64,000 bases of DNA from Rhodospirillaceae bacterium (GTDB taxonomy: Bacteria; Pseudomonadota; Alphaproteobacteria; Dongiales; Dongiaceae): assembly GCA_008012315.1 (NCBI GenBank), contig SSEL01000013.1, positions 62,001 to 126,000 on the forward strand, written 5' to 3'. The notes below the pieces were generated by a model. The model was not told the DNA's origin. It worked only from the letters and a program-made list of their open reading frames with translations, and did no database searches. A program made the position numbers and the translations under genes. Position 1 is the first letter of the stretch. The number at the start of each line of letters is the position of its first letter. Positions 1 through 8,792 of this stretch are shown here, one piece after another.

Positions 1-1
1 C

Positions 2-961
2 TGGGGCGGCGCTTACACCAAGAGCCAGGACGTGACCTATTTTGAGCCCTTCGCGAAAAAGACCGGCACGAAAATCCTGCAGGATGAATGGGACGGTTCG
101 ACCGCCAAGCTCAAGAGCATGGTGGAACTGAAGCAGGTGAGCTGGGACGTGGTCGATGTGGAACCCGGCCACGCGCTGCAAGGCTGCGAGGAAGGCTGGC
201 TGGAGCCGATCGACTATGACGCGCTGGGCGGTCGCGATCAGTTCGTCGAAGGTGCGGCGATGGATTGCGCCGTCGCCACCATCGTCTTCGACACGATCTA
301 TGCCTATGACGCCGATAAATTCCCCAATGGCGGTCCCAAGACCGTTGCCGATTTCTGGGATGTGAAGAAATTTCCCGGACCGCGCGCCTTGCGCAAATCG
401 CCAAAGACCACGCTGGAGATGGCGCTGATCGCCGACGGCGTCGCGCCGAAGGAAGTCTATAAGGTGCTCGGTACCAGCGAGGGGGTCGATCGCGCCTTCA
501 AGAAACTCGATGAGATCAGACCCGATGTGCGCGTCTGGTGGACCGCTGGCGCGCAGCCGCCGCAATTGCTTGCCGATGGCGAGGTCGTCATGAGCACCGC
601 CTGGAACGGGCGCATCTATGATGCCGTCAAGAACAGCAACAAGAACTTCAAGATCGTCTGGGACGGCGCGGCGATGGATTTCAATCTCTGGGCCTTGCCG
701 AAAGGCGGCAAGCATCTCGATCTGGCCAAGCAATTCGTCAAATTCACCATCGATCCCGATGTGATGGCGCAGCAGTCGAAATACATTTCCTACGGCCCGA
801 CGCTGAAAGCGGCGATCTCCAAGATTCCGCCAAATATTCTTGCCGACCTGCCGACCGCGCCGGAGAACATGAAGACGGCTTTCGTGGTCTCGTCCGAATT
901 CTGGGCGGATCACGACGAGGAGCTGACCGAGCGCTTCAATAGCTGGCTCGCACAGCAGTAA
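2..961 (+). CDS. ABC transporter substrate-binding protein, polyamine (PotD/PotF) type, 5' partial
   Basis: Periplasmic solute-binding protein of the spermidine/putrescine class. The reading frame is open from base 2, so the signal peptide and true start lie upstream of the window. The visible part begins WGGAYTKSQ, followed by residues typical of the family: a strand running into FEPFAKKTG and, near the middle, VWWTAGAQPPQLLADGEV, which lies in the ligand-cleft region of PotD-like proteins. It ends in TAA about 150 bp before a GMC oxidoreductase gene on the same strand. The family binds polyamines or related cationic amines and passes them to an inner-membrane permease; the exact ligand cannot be read here. 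The permease and ATPase genes are probably upstream, outside the window. Confidence 0.8.
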   Translation, partial: WGGAYTKSQDVTYFEPFAKKTGTKILQDEWDGSTAKLKSMVELKQVSWDVVDVEPGHALQGCEEGWLEPIDYDALGGRDQFVEGAAMDCAVATIVFDTIYAYDADKFPNGGPKTVADFWDVKKFPGPRALRKSPKTTLEMALIADGVAPKEVYKVLGTSEGVDRAFKKLDEIRPDVRVWWTAGAQPPQLLADGEVVMSTAWNGRIYDAVKNSNKNFKIVWDGAAMDFNLWALPKGGKHLDLAKQFVKFTIDPDVMAQQSKYISYGPTLKAAISKIPPNILADLPTAPENMKTAFVVSSEFWADHDEELTERFNSWLAQQ

Positions 962-967
962 CGGCCT

Positions 968-1009
968 GCGACGGAGCGTGCATGGGCCGTCCCATGCACG
1001 CTCCGTCGC
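968..1009 (+). terminator. Perfect 19-bp stem-loop after the binding-protein gene
   Basis: Two perfect 19-bp arms (968-986 and 991-1009) enclose a 4-nt loop, starting 6 bp after the stop codon at 961. No T-run follows on the + strand (TCCGCTGGTCT), so it is not a textbook intrinsic terminator. It may be a 3'-end stabiliser or a factor-assisted terminator. Confidence 0.5.
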
Positions 1010-1116
1010 TCCGCTGGTCTCATGCACCCGCAAGGTTTACTCCATTGACCGCCGCGATGAGATGCGGTCAAGTAGCCGTCTCCTGAGAACGATCCCAGGG
1101 GGAGGGTTTACGGGGC

Positions 1117-2730
1117 GTGGCGGCCGCAGCCTTCGATTTCATCATCATCGGTGCAGGTTCTGCCGGCTGCGTGCTGGCAAATCGGCTGTCGGCCGATGGG
1201 AGATATCGGGTCGCCCTGCTGGAAGCCGGACCACCTGATCGCAGTATCTGGATTCACCTGCCGATCGGCTATGGCAAGACGATGTGGGATCCGGTGCTGA
1301 ACTGGCGGTTCTATACCGAACCGGAACCGACCATGGCGGGCCGGCGGATTTACTGGCCGCGCGGCCGCTGTCTCGGCGGATCCAGTTCGATCAACGGCCT
1401 GATCGCGATCCGTGGACAGCCGCAGGACTATGATCTCTGGCGCGATCTCGGCAATCCCGGCTGGGGCTGGTCCGATGTGCTGCCGTATTTCCGCAAGCTT
1501 GAATCGAATCCGGATCTCGGCGACCGGCCGGATCATGGCCGCGACGGACCTTTGCGGGTCAGTTCCATTCCGTCCCGACATCCACTGATCGAAGCCGTCA
1601 TCGCCGCGGCGGAGACTTGCGGCGTGAAGCGAACCGAGGATTTCAACGGCGCCGATCAGGCAGGGGTCGGCTATTACCAGCTCACCACCCATCGCGGCCG
1701 GCGCATGAGCACGGCCGTTGCCTATCTCAAGCCGGCGCGGCGGCGTTCCAATCTCACGGTCATCACCAATGCTCATGCCACGCGTCTCGACTTCGATGGC
1801 AAGCGCGCAACCGGCGTCACCTATCGTGCCGGGTCGGTGGAACACAAGCTCACCGCCAATGCCGGTGTGATCCTGTCGGCCGGGGCGATACAGTCGCCGC
1901 AACTGCTAATGCTGTCCGGGATTGGGCCCGCAACGCATTTGCAGCAACACGGCATTCCGGTGCGGCTCGACCGACCGGCGGTCGGACAGAACCTGCAGGA
2001 TCATCTGCAATTGCGCCTGATCTATCGCGTCAACCAGCCGATCACCACCAATGATCAATTGCGCTCGATCGCCGGCCGCCTGCGCATGGCCAGCGACTGG
2101 GCATTGTTCCGGCGCGGCCCGCTCGCCATCGGCATCAATCAAGGAGGTCTTTTTACGCGCGTGATGGCGGAAAGCGAGACACCGGACATTCAATTTCACA
2201 TCGCGACGCTGAGCGCCGATATGGCCGGCGGCAAGGTGCATCCTTATTCCGGTTTCACGCTGTCCGTTTGCCAGTTGCGGCCGGAAAGCCGTGGCCAGAT
2301 CACCTTGGCCAGCACCGATCCCCTGGCAGCGCCGCGCATGCAGGCGAATTACCTGGCAACCGATTTCGATCGCCGCTGTACCGTTGCGGCTCTGACCTAT
2401 GCAAGGCGCTTGGCGGCCAAGGCGCCGTTGCGGAATCTCATCGAGCATGAAGTTCTGCCCGGACCCGATGTTAGCGATGACGAGGGATTGCTGGCATTTG
2501 CCCAAGGCAATGGTGCCACGATCTTTCACCCTTCCGGCACCTGCCGGATGGGAAGCGACGATAATGCCATCGTAACGCCACGCCTCGCTTTGCGCGGCCT
2601 GGATCGCTTATGGGTAGTCGATTGTTCGATCATGCCGCAGCTCGTTTCCGGCAACACCAATCTGCCGGTCATCATGATCGCCGAAAAAGCCTCAGACATG
2701 ATTTTGGAGGACACCAGATCAGTGCATTAA
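1117..2730 (+). CDS. GMC-family FAD oxidoreductase (choline-dehydrogenase-like)
   Basis: Flavin-dependent alcohol oxidoreductase of the glucose-methanol-choline family, 537 aa, the usual length. The N-terminus carries the dinucleotide-binding motif GAGSAGCVLANRLS (about residues 12-25), followed by the GMC signature region GRCLGGSSSINGL near residue 88. The C-terminal substrate domain has HPSGTCRMG and the GNTNLPVIMIAEK segment that closes the FAD site. The start is GTG, preceded by the purine-rich GGGGGAGGG, and the upstream sequence offers no better start. It lies between an amine-type binding protein and an MFS transporter and ends 13 bp before the latter, so oxidation of an imported alcohol or amino-alcohol is plausible. 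The substrate is not determinable: choline, polyethylene glycol and aromatic alcohols are all used within the family. Confidence 0.88.
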   Translation: MAAAAFDFIIIGAGSAGCVLANRLSADGRYRVALLEAGPPDRSIWIHLPIGYGKTMWDPVLNWRFYTEPEPTMAGRRIYWPRGRCLGGSSSINGLIAIRGQPQDYDLWRDLGNPGWGWSDVLPYFRKLESNPDLGDRPDHGRDGPLRVSSIPSRHPLIEAVIAAAETCGVKRTEDFNGADQAGVGYYQLTTHRGRRMSTAVAYLKPARRRSNLTVITNAHATRLDFDGKRATGVTYRAGSVEHKLTANAGVILSAGAIQSPQLLMLSGIGPATHLQQHGIPVRLDRPAVGQNLQDHLQLRLIYRVNQPITTNDQLRSIAGRLRMASDWALFRRGPLAIGINQGGLFTRVMAESETPDIQFHIATLSADMAGGKVHPYSGFTLSVCQLRPESRGQITLASTDPLAAPRMQANYLATDFDRRCTVAALTYARRLAAKAPLRNLIEHEVLPGPDVSDDEGLLAFAQGNGATIFHPSGTCRMGSDDNAIVTPRLALRGLDRLWVVDCSIMPQLVSGNTNLPVIMIAEKASDMILEDTRSVH

Positions 2731-2743
2731 AAAGGGAAATAAC

Positions 2744-4060
2744 ATGGCCAAGCAGGAACAAGCCGTCAGCGACCGCGATATCAGCCGCGTCGTTCTGGCA
2801 AGCGTAATCGGCGCGACAATTGAATGGTATGATTTCTTTCTCTATGGCGTCGTCGCCGGCATCGTGTTGAACAAGCTCTTCTTCCCCGCCGGTGATCCGT
2901 TCATTTCGACGATGCTGGCCTATGCGACTTTTGCCGTCGGCTTCATCGCTCGGCCGCTTGGCGGCATCGTCTTCGGCCATTTTGGCGACAAGATCGGCCG
3001 CAAGAGCATGCTGATCCTGACGCTGATGATCATGGGACTGGCAACGGTGTTGATCGGCCTTCTGCCGACCTATGACCAGATCGGCGTCGCGGCGCCCATC
3101 CTGTTGCTGGTCCTGCGCATCGCCCAGGGTATCGGTCTCGGCGGCGAATGGGGCGGAGCGGTGCTTATGGCCTATGAATATGCCTCGCCGGCGCGACGCG
3201 GCCTTTATGCAAGCCTACCGCAAGCCGGTCTTTCGATCGGCTTGTGCCTCAGTTCCGGTGTCGTCGCCTTCATGTCGGTCCTGCCGGATGAAGACTTTCT
3301 CTCCTGGGGCTGGCGTGTCGGCTTCATTGTCAGTTTCGTCCTGGTGCTGGTCGGTCTTTATATCCGTTTGCGCATCATGGAGACGCCGGAATTCGCTAAG
3401 ATCAAATCACGTGGCGCCGAAGCGAAGGTGCCCTTCATGGAGCTTATCGCAACCTATCCCAAGAATATCCTGCTCGGTATGGGCGCGCGCTACATCGACG
3501 GCGTCTTCTTCAATATCTTCGCGGTCTTCAGCATCGGATATTTATCAAACGCCGTCGGCTTTCCACGCACGGAAGCGCTCTGGGTCGTTTCCGTGGCGGC
3601 CTTCATCATGATCTTCGCCATTCCGGTCTTCGGCTGGGTCTCCGACCGTTTCGGCCGGGCAAAGACCTATGCCGTCGGCTCGTTCCTACTGGCACTTGTG
3701 ACCTATCCGGCTTTCTGGCTGATGAGTTCCGGCGATCCGTTCGCCATCGGCATTGCCTTGATCGTGCCGTTCGGCATCATCTATGCGATCTGCTATGGAC
3801 CGGAAGCGGCGCTGTTCGCAGATCTCTTCGACGCCCGGGTGCGCTATACCGGCATTTCTTTCGTCTATCAATTTTCCGGCATTTTCGCGAGCGGCATCAC
3901 GCCGATGATCGCAACCTGGCTGCTCAGGGAGAATGGCGGACAGCCCTGGCTGATCGCCGGCTATGTGGTGTTCGCCGCGATCATCAGCATGGTCTGTGCG
4001 ATTGCCATCGACCGGGATAAGTCGACGGCCGGCATCGTCTATCAGGGGGCGGAGGGCTGA
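2744..4060 (+). CDS. MFS transporter, metabolite:H+ symporter (MHS) family
   Basis: Twelve-helix inner-membrane symporter, 438 aa. The N-terminus GATIEWYDFFLYG is the hallmark of the MHS group (ProP, KgtP, ShiA). The first cytoplasmic loop reads GHFGDKIGRKS, the MFS motif A, and RIAQGIGLGGEWGGAV marks helix 4. A second copy of motif A, GWVSDRFGRAK, sits in the C-terminal half, as expected for a complete MFS protein. AAGGGAAATAAC precedes the ATG. It is 13 bp downstream of the GMC oxidoreductase gene, which suggests co-transcription and a shared substrate. Family substrates are organic acids, proline/betaine or shikimate; the specific one is unknown. Its 3' end overlaps the end of the convergent gene at 4042 by 19 bp. 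Confidence 0.9.
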   Translation: MAKQEQAVSDRDISRVVLASVIGATIEWYDFFLYGVVAGIVLNKLFFPAGDPFISTMLAYATFAVGFIARPLGGIVFGHFGDKIGRKSMLILTLMIMGLATVLIGLLPTYDQIGVAAPILLLVLRIAQGIGLGGEWGGAVLMAYEYASPARRGLYASLPQAGLSIGLCLSSGVVAFMSVLPDEDFLSWGWRVGFIVSFVLVLVGLYIRLRIMETPEFAKIKSRGAEAKVPFMELIATYPKNILLGMGARYIDGVFFNIFAVFSIGYLSNAVGFPRTEALWVVSVAAFIMIFAIPVFGWVSDRFGRAKTYAVGSFLLALVTYPAFWLMSSGDPFAIGIALIVPFGIIYAICYGPEAALFADLFDARVRYTGISFVYQFSGIFASGITPMIATWLLRENGGQPWLIAGYVVFAAIISMVCAIAIDRDKSTAGIVYQGAEG

Positions 4061-4494
4061 GCCGGTGCCGATCCGCCGGGAATGGCGGAGCAATGGGTCG
4101 TACAGGCATAGTCGTTCTGCACGATATTGCCTTTGCGCGGGCCGGTGACGGTGACCAGGCCTTCATCGCCGGCGACGACGACGACGATCTGATTGAAGAG
4201 GACCTTCTGGGCTGAATCCATGGCGATGACGCGGGTGCGGCCCGCTTGTTTGCCGATGACAACAAGATGATCCGGTGCCTGCAGGGAGACATCAGCGACC
4301 GCCGGTTTGCCGACGATTACGTCATTGGCCGCGGCCTTCAGGCCGATACTACGGGCGCCGTTCAAATCGACGGCCAGGACGGAGTCCGCTTTCGCCGCAC
4401 CGGCGAATACCAATCCCAGCACGAACAGCGCGACCATCAACTGGACGGGCATCCATTGGATGGGGATGCGGCTCATAAAGGATTTCTTCATCAT
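4042..4494 (-). CDS. Stand-alone pilus-assembly N-terminal (secretin-N/CpaC-like) protein
   Basis: Small exported protein of 150 aa with a signal peptide (MMKKSFMSRIP, then a hydrophobic stretch ending GAAKADS). The mature part, VLAVDLNGARSIGLKAAANDVIVGKPAVADV and following residues, matches the periplasmic domain found at the N-terminus of CpaC/RcpA secretins (compare VLPLNKTKGLALGSAV in the cpaC at 10707). It has no secretin beta-domain. Such stand-alone domains occur in Tad loci and probably interact with the secretin in the periplasm (inference). The start at 4494 puts the signal peptide at the N-terminus; ATG 4491 is the alternative. It is transcribed divergently from tadD and overlaps the end of the convergent MFS gene by 19 bp. 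Confidence 0.75.
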   Translation of the reverse strand: MMKKSFMSRIPIQWMPVQLMVALFVLGLVFAGAAKADSVLAVDLNGARSIGLKAAANDVIVGKPAVADVSLQAPDHLVVIGKQAGRTRVIAMDSAQKVLFNQIVVVVAGDEGLVTVTGPRKGNIVQNDYACTTHCSAIPGGSAPAQPSAP

Positions 4495-4615
4495 AAAAGG
4501 CCCAGAATATCGCAGCACGGCTGGCTGAATGCGGCACCGTGATGACAAGGGTAAGCAGGCTTGGTGAAGACCAGGTTAATTCCCATCGATCCGGTACAGG
4601 TAAAAGAGGTTGATG

Positions 4616-5416
4616 ATGCGCCGTGCATGGCAGAGTACCTGCTTGATCCTTTCAGCGGCGGCATTACTCGCCGGCTGCAGCACGGTGAAGAGCTTTTCCG
4701 CCCAGGATGTCGCCGACAGCGCGCCCACGGCGGCGGCCCCGAAGAATGGGGCAGTCCCCAATCTCGATGCGACCCTGCGCCAGGCAGCGGCAGATGCCGA
4801 AGCCGGGTATAAATATGGCGAGGCTGCCAATCACTATACGACGCTGCTGCAACGTTATCCCGATGACGAGACCATCCTGCTGGCCCTGGCGCGGAATTTC
4901 CGCTTTGCCGGATCGCCGCAACAGGCGATCCAGGTGGTCAATGCACGGATCACCAAAGCCGGTGTGAAGCCGACATTGCTCGTGGAGCTGGGCAAGGATT
5001 ATCTCGCAGCCGATCAATTGAACCTGGCGATCCCCGCATTGACCCAGGCAAAGAATTTGACGCCCGGGGATTGGGAGATCTATTCGGCCCTGGGCGTTGC
5101 CTACGACTATCAGGGCCAGTATGCCCAGGCGCAGGAAGCCTATCAGGCAGGGTTGATGCTGGTGCCCACCAATCCCGAGCTGCTGAACAATTATGCCTTG
5201 TCCCTGGCGCAGTCCGGCCAGCTGGACACGGCGATCGCGACATTGCAACAAGCCATCAACCAGCCCAGCGCCAGCGCGCAGATGCGCCAGAACCTGGCAT
5301 TGCTGCTCGCCTTCAAAGGCGACAAGGACGGCGCCATCCGCCTGGTCCGCATGGACCTGCCTGACGAGATGGCACGCAACAATATCAATTATTATCAGGG
5401 CCTGGGCGGCAACTGA
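4616..5416 (+). CDS. tadD: TPR lipoprotein of the Tad pilus (TadD)
   Basis: Outer-membrane-directed lipoprotein with tetratricopeptide repeats, 266 aa. The N-terminus has a lipobox LLAGC after a hydrophobic signal sequence. From about residue 60 there are several TPR units, for example EAANHYTTLLQRYPDDETILLALARNFRFAG and WEIYSALGVAYDYQGQYAQAQEAYQAGLMLVPTNPE (each quoted only in part of its repeat sense: helix pairs with the A/Y/G spacing). TadD acts as a pilotin-like factor for secretin assembly in Tad systems. AGAGG at 4605-4609 with a 6-nt spacer selects the ATG at 4616, the last of the tandem TTG-ATG-ATG codons. It converges on tadC, with only 7 bp between the two stop codons. Confidence 0.85.
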   Translation: MRRAWQSTCLILSAAALLAGCSTVKSFSAQDVADSAPTAAAPKNGAVPNLDATLRQAAADAEAGYKYGEAANHYTTLLQRYPDDETILLALARNFRFAGSPQQAIQVVNARITKAGVKPTLLVELGKDYLAADQLNLAIPALTQAKNLTPGDWEIYSALGVAYDYQGQYAQAQEAYQAGLMLVPTNPELLNNYALSLAQSGQLDTAIATLQQAINQPSASAQMRQNLALLLAFKGDKDGAIRLVRMDLPDEMARNNINYYQGLGGN

Positions 5417-5423
5417 CCCGCGG

Positions 5424-6380
5424 TCAGCGATGTGACATCATATCCATGACTTGGATGACGGCCGGGCCGCCGATGACGATAAACAGCACCGGCAGGAAAA
5501 ACATAATCATCGGCACAGTCAGTTTCGGCGGTAAGGCTGCTGCTTTCTTTTCCGCTGCAGCCATACGGCTGTCCCGGCTTTCCTTTGCCAGAACGCGCAG
5601 GCCGACGGCGACCGGCGTGCCGTATTTTTCCGCCTGCTGCAAGGTCGTGCTCAGTGACTTAAAAGCGGGCAGGCCGGTGCGATCGGCCAGATTGTCGAAG
5701 GCTTGACGGCGATCGTTGAGAAAAGCGAGCTCAGCGGTCGTCAATCCAAACTCCTCGGCCAGTTCCGGGGCACCTTCCATCATCTGTTCTGTCACCTTGG
5801 CAAAGGCCGCTTCGATCGACATGCCTGATTCGACACAGATAACGATGAGATCGAGCGCGTCTGGATAGGCACGCTGCAATTTCTGCTGCCGTTTGGTGAT
5901 GGCATTCTTCAGCAGGATGACGGGGAGGTAGTTGCCGAATGCGGTTGCAGCCAGGATCGCCAGGACCCGGATAAGGAAGGTTTTATCGGCCAATGCCGTG
6001 AAGGCATAGAAAAGTGAAAAGATCAGCAGGCCGAGTGGCGCTGCGACCCGTGCGAAGAGGAAGTTGACGACGGCCTGCTGTCCACGCCGGCCGGCCCGGG
6101 CCAGTTGCAGTCGCAAGTCCTTGGCTTCCAGCAGATCCTGCAGCTTGCAGCCGCGGATCGCCAGCTGCTTGAATTTCCATCCACCGCCGACCTGGAGCCG
6201 GCCCCGTACCTGGAATGCTTCTTTCTGCTGCTTCGCCAGTTCCCGACGCCGCTCGGTAATGCTCTTCAACCGTGACTCGAAACGCTCACCGCGAAAGAAC
6301 GGCAGGCCGACGGCGAGGACGGAGGCGAAGGCGGCGAGGGCGGCGCATATCAGAATGAGAAATTCGATGTCGAAGCGCAT
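5424..6380 (-). CDS. tadC: Tad pilus inner-membrane platform protein TadC
   Basis: Polytopic inner-membrane protein of the GspF superfamily, 318 aa. It begins MRFDIEFLILI with a first membrane helix, then a cytoplasmic basic region, a central hydrophobic pair, and the GspF domain containing DALDLIVICVESGMSIEAAF and a C-terminal hydrophobic helix ending QVMDMM. TadB and TadC form the platform on which the TadA ATPase works. The ATG at 6380 is preceded by GAGG at good spacing and lies 7 bp after the tadB stop, so the frame upstream of it, which would run back over tadB, is not coding. Last gene of the leftward flp-cpa-tad run. Confidence 0.9.
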   Translation of the reverse strand: MRFDIEFLILICAALAAFASVLAVGLPFFRGERFESRLKSITERRRELAKQQKEAFQVRGRLQVGGGWKFKQLAIRGCKLQDLLEAKDLRLQLARAGRRGQQAVVNFLFARVAAPLGLLIFSLFYAFTALADKTFLIRVLAILAATAFGNYLPVILLKNAITKRQQKLQRAYPDALDLIVICVESGMSIEAAFAKVTEQMMEGAPELAEEFGLTTAELAFLNDRRQAFDNLADRTGLPAFKSLSTTLQQAEKYGTPVAVGLRVLAKESRDSRMAAAEKKAAALPPKLTVPMIMFFLPVLFIVIGGPAVIQVMDMMSHR

Positions 6381-6387
6381 ATCTGCC

Positions 6388-7389
6388 TCAGTAATCGAAA
6401 CGAATGATTTTCGCCATGGCGAAGATGCCGATCGACATCCAGACCAGGCCGGCAACGATGAACCATTTGCCGATATCGGTCGTGAACAGCACCCGGATGT
6501 ATTGCGGTGCGATAGCTGCAAGGGCGAGGGAGACCAGGATCGGCAGCGATCCCACGATAGCCGCCGAGGTTTTGGCCTCGCTCGATAATGCCTGGATTTT
6601 ATCCCGCATGCGCTTGCGCGACCGAATGATCTCCGAAAGCTTTTCCAGCGTTTCGGCGAGGTTGCCGCCGGTGGATTGCTGCATGACCAGCACGATGCTG
6701 AAGAACCGCACCTCACTGATCGGCACCCGCGCATACATCTTGTTGAGGCAATCATCCAGGCCGAGGCCGAGATGAAGGCCTTCCGTGACCTGCCGAAATT
6801 CGCTGCCGACCGGATCCCGCATTTCTCGCCCGACGATCGCCAGGCATTCGCTGACCGTCAGGCCGGTCCGAACACCGCGGACGACGACGTCGATGCCATC
6901 AGCAAAGAGAGCGGTAAACTGCTTCAAGCGCCTTTTGACCCGAAAGCGAAGATAGAATTTGGGCAAGCCGAGCATGCCGACGATGGCGGCCAGCGGCAGG
7001 CCAATTTTCGGCAGCCCGGCAAGCAAGTAGAGAGCTGTCAGGACGAGCCCGATCAGGCACGAAAAAGCAATGAATTGCCGCGACGACAGTTGCAGCCCGG
7101 CCTGAATTAATTCCTCGTTCAGACGATAGCCGCGCTTACTGTTCTTGAGCCGCTCTATCTCCCGAAGCTTGGCCTCGACGCCGCGTCGGCGATCGGCTCC
7201 ACCGCGCTCAATCCTGCCCGACTTGCCGCCGGTCGGCCTGCCGACGACATTCACAATGCGCTTCTGCAATTTGGCTTTCGGTCCGTAGAGCGTGCCGAAA
7301 AGCAGGGCGGCGATGCAGACAAGCAACAGGATGAGCCCCACCAGAATGCCCAGAATCAAAGGCGGCATCTGAAAGACGAGATCAAGCAT
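6388..7389 (-). CDS. tadB: Tad pilus inner-membrane platform protein TadB
   Basis: GspF-superfamily membrane protein of 333 aa and partner of TadC. The N-terminus has a strong hydrophobic helix (LILGILVGLILLLVCIAALL), then a basic cytoplasmic linker. The GspF domain includes FADGIDVVVRGVRTGLTVSE and MQQSTGGNLAETLEKLSEI, the classic GspF Q-Q-S-x-G-G-N-L turn. Two C-terminal helices follow. The start overlaps the end of cpaF by 8 bp, which indicates translational coupling. Confidence 0.92.
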   Translation of the reverse strand: MLDLVFQMPPLILGILVGLILLLVCIAALLFGTLYGPKAKLQKRIVNVVGRPTGGKSGRIERGGADRRRGVEAKLREIERLKNSKRGYRLNEELIQAGLQLSSRQFIAFSCLIGLVLTALYLLAGLPKIGLPLAAIVGMLGLPKFYLRFRVKRRLKQFTALFADGIDVVVRGVRTGLTVSECLAIVGREMRDPVGSEFRQVTEGLHLGLGLDDCLNKMYARVPISEVRFFSIVLVMQQSTGGNLAETLEKLSEIIRSRKRMRDKIQALSSEAKTSAAIVGSLPILVSLALAAIAPQYIRVLFTTDIGKWFIVAGLVWMSIGIFAMAKIIRFDY

Positions 7390-8788
7390 CGTCGCTTTCC
7401 ATGGCCTCGGCCAGTTCCCGCTCGCGGCCGAAATAGCGCGCCCGGTCCCAGAAGGATGGACGCAGGCCAGTGAAGCGGTGTCGCCCCGTCAGGCGACCGG
7501 CTGCGTCTTCGCCGGTTATTTCATGGACGAACAGGTCCTGCAATGTGACGACGTCGCCCTCCATGCCGATGACTTCGGTAACATGCGTGATGCGGCGCGA
7601 GCCGTCACGCAAGCGTGCGGCCTGGATGATGACCTGCACCGCACCGGCGATATGTTCCCGGACCGTTTTGGCGGGCAGGTTGTAGCCGCCCATCGCAATC
7701 ATATTTTCCATACGCGAAATGCATTCGCGCGGATTGTTGGCGTGAATCGTGCCCATCGATCCGTCATGGCCGGTATTCATCGCCTGCAAGAGGTCGAAAG
7801 CCTCGGGACCGCGGACCTCGCCGACGATGATCCGCTCGGGCCGCATGCGCAGGCAATTGCGGACAAGATCGCGCATCGTCACCTGGCCGGCGCCTTCCAG
7901 ATTGGGCGGGCGGGTTTCCAGGCGCACGACATGCGGCTGCTGCAGCTGCAGCTCCGCGGCATCCTCGCAGGTCACGACGCGCTCGCCGACATCGATATAT
8001 TGCGTCAGGCAGTTCAACAGGGTCGTCTTGCCGGAACCGGTCCCGCCGGAAACGATGACGTTCAGGCGGCAGTGGCCGATGATCTGCAGGAGCTTGGCAC
8101 CGGCTGGCGAGATCGACCCGAACTGGATCAGCTTGTCGAGCGTCAGGCGGTCGCGCTTGAATTTCCGGATCGTCAGGGTCGGTCCGTCGATGGCGAGCGG
8201 CGGGACGATGACATTGACACGCGATCCGTCGAGCAGCCGCGCATCGCAGATCGGGCTCGATTCATCGACCCGCCGGCCGACGGCGGAAACGATGCGCTGG
8301 CAGATATTCATCAGTTGCTGATTGTCGCGGAAGCGGACATCAGTCAGCTCGATCTTGCCATTGACCTCGATATAAACCTTATCCGGCCCATTCACCATGA
8401 TATCGGCGATATCGTCGCGGGCCACCAGCGGCTCGAGGGGTCCCAGGCCGAGGACGTCATTGCAGATGTCGGTGATGAGGAGCTGCTGTTCCGCTGCACT
8501 GATGGTGAGATTGCGCACGCCGATGATGTCACTGACGACATCATTGATCGCATCGCGCATCGATGCGGCATCGAGCTTCGCCAGCTCGGATAGATCGACC
8601 GTCGAAATCAGGTCGTTGAAGACATTGGCCTTGATCTCGGCGAGACGCCCGTCGAGTTCGGCCGGGCGCACACTGGTGACTTTGACGCCGGCGCCCGGCG
8701 CGGCGGAGGGCATCTGCACAACCGCCGGCGCCGCCTTCGGCACAACCGGTGCTTCCTGCCCGATAGGATGGCTGCGCTTGCCAAACAT
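7382..8788 (-). CDS. cpaF: Tad pilus assembly ATPase CpaF/TadA
   Basis: Cytoplasmic secretion ATPase of the GspE/VirB11 superfamily, 468 aa, normal for CpaF. It drives Flp pilus extension and, in Caulobacter-type systems, retraction. A variable N-terminal 45 residues rich in A/P leads into the N-domain. Walker A is GGTGSGKTT at residues 248-256. The Asp box (CEDAAELQL), Walker B region (RIIVGEVRGPEAFDLL) and His box (TGHDGSMGTIHAN) follow in order. The gene starts 4 bp after the cpaE stop and overlaps tadB by 8 bp. Confidence 0.95.
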   Translation of the reverse strand: MFGKRSHPIGQEAPVVPKAAPAVVQMPSAAPGAGVKVTSVRPAELDGRLAEIKANVFNDLISTVDLSELAKLDAASMRDAINDVVSDIIGVRNLTISAAEQQLLITDICNDVLGLGPLEPLVARDDIADIMVNGPDKVYIEVNGKIELTDVRFRDNQQLMNICQRIVSAVGRRVDESSPICDARLLDGSRVNVIVPPLAIDGPTLTIRKFKRDRLTLDKLIQFGSISPAGAKLLQIIGHCRLNVIVSGGTGSGKTTLLNCLTQYIDVGERVVTCEDAAELQLQQPHVVRLETRPPNLEGAGQVTMRDLVRNCLRMRPERIIVGEVRGPEAFDLLQAMNTGHDGSMGTIHANNPRECISRMENMIAMGGYNLPAKTVREHIAGAVQVIIQAARLRDGSRRITHVTEVIGMEGDVVTLQDLFVHEITGEDAAGRLTGRHRFTGLRPSFWDRARYFGRERELAEAMESDDA

Positions 8789-8792
8789 CCCG

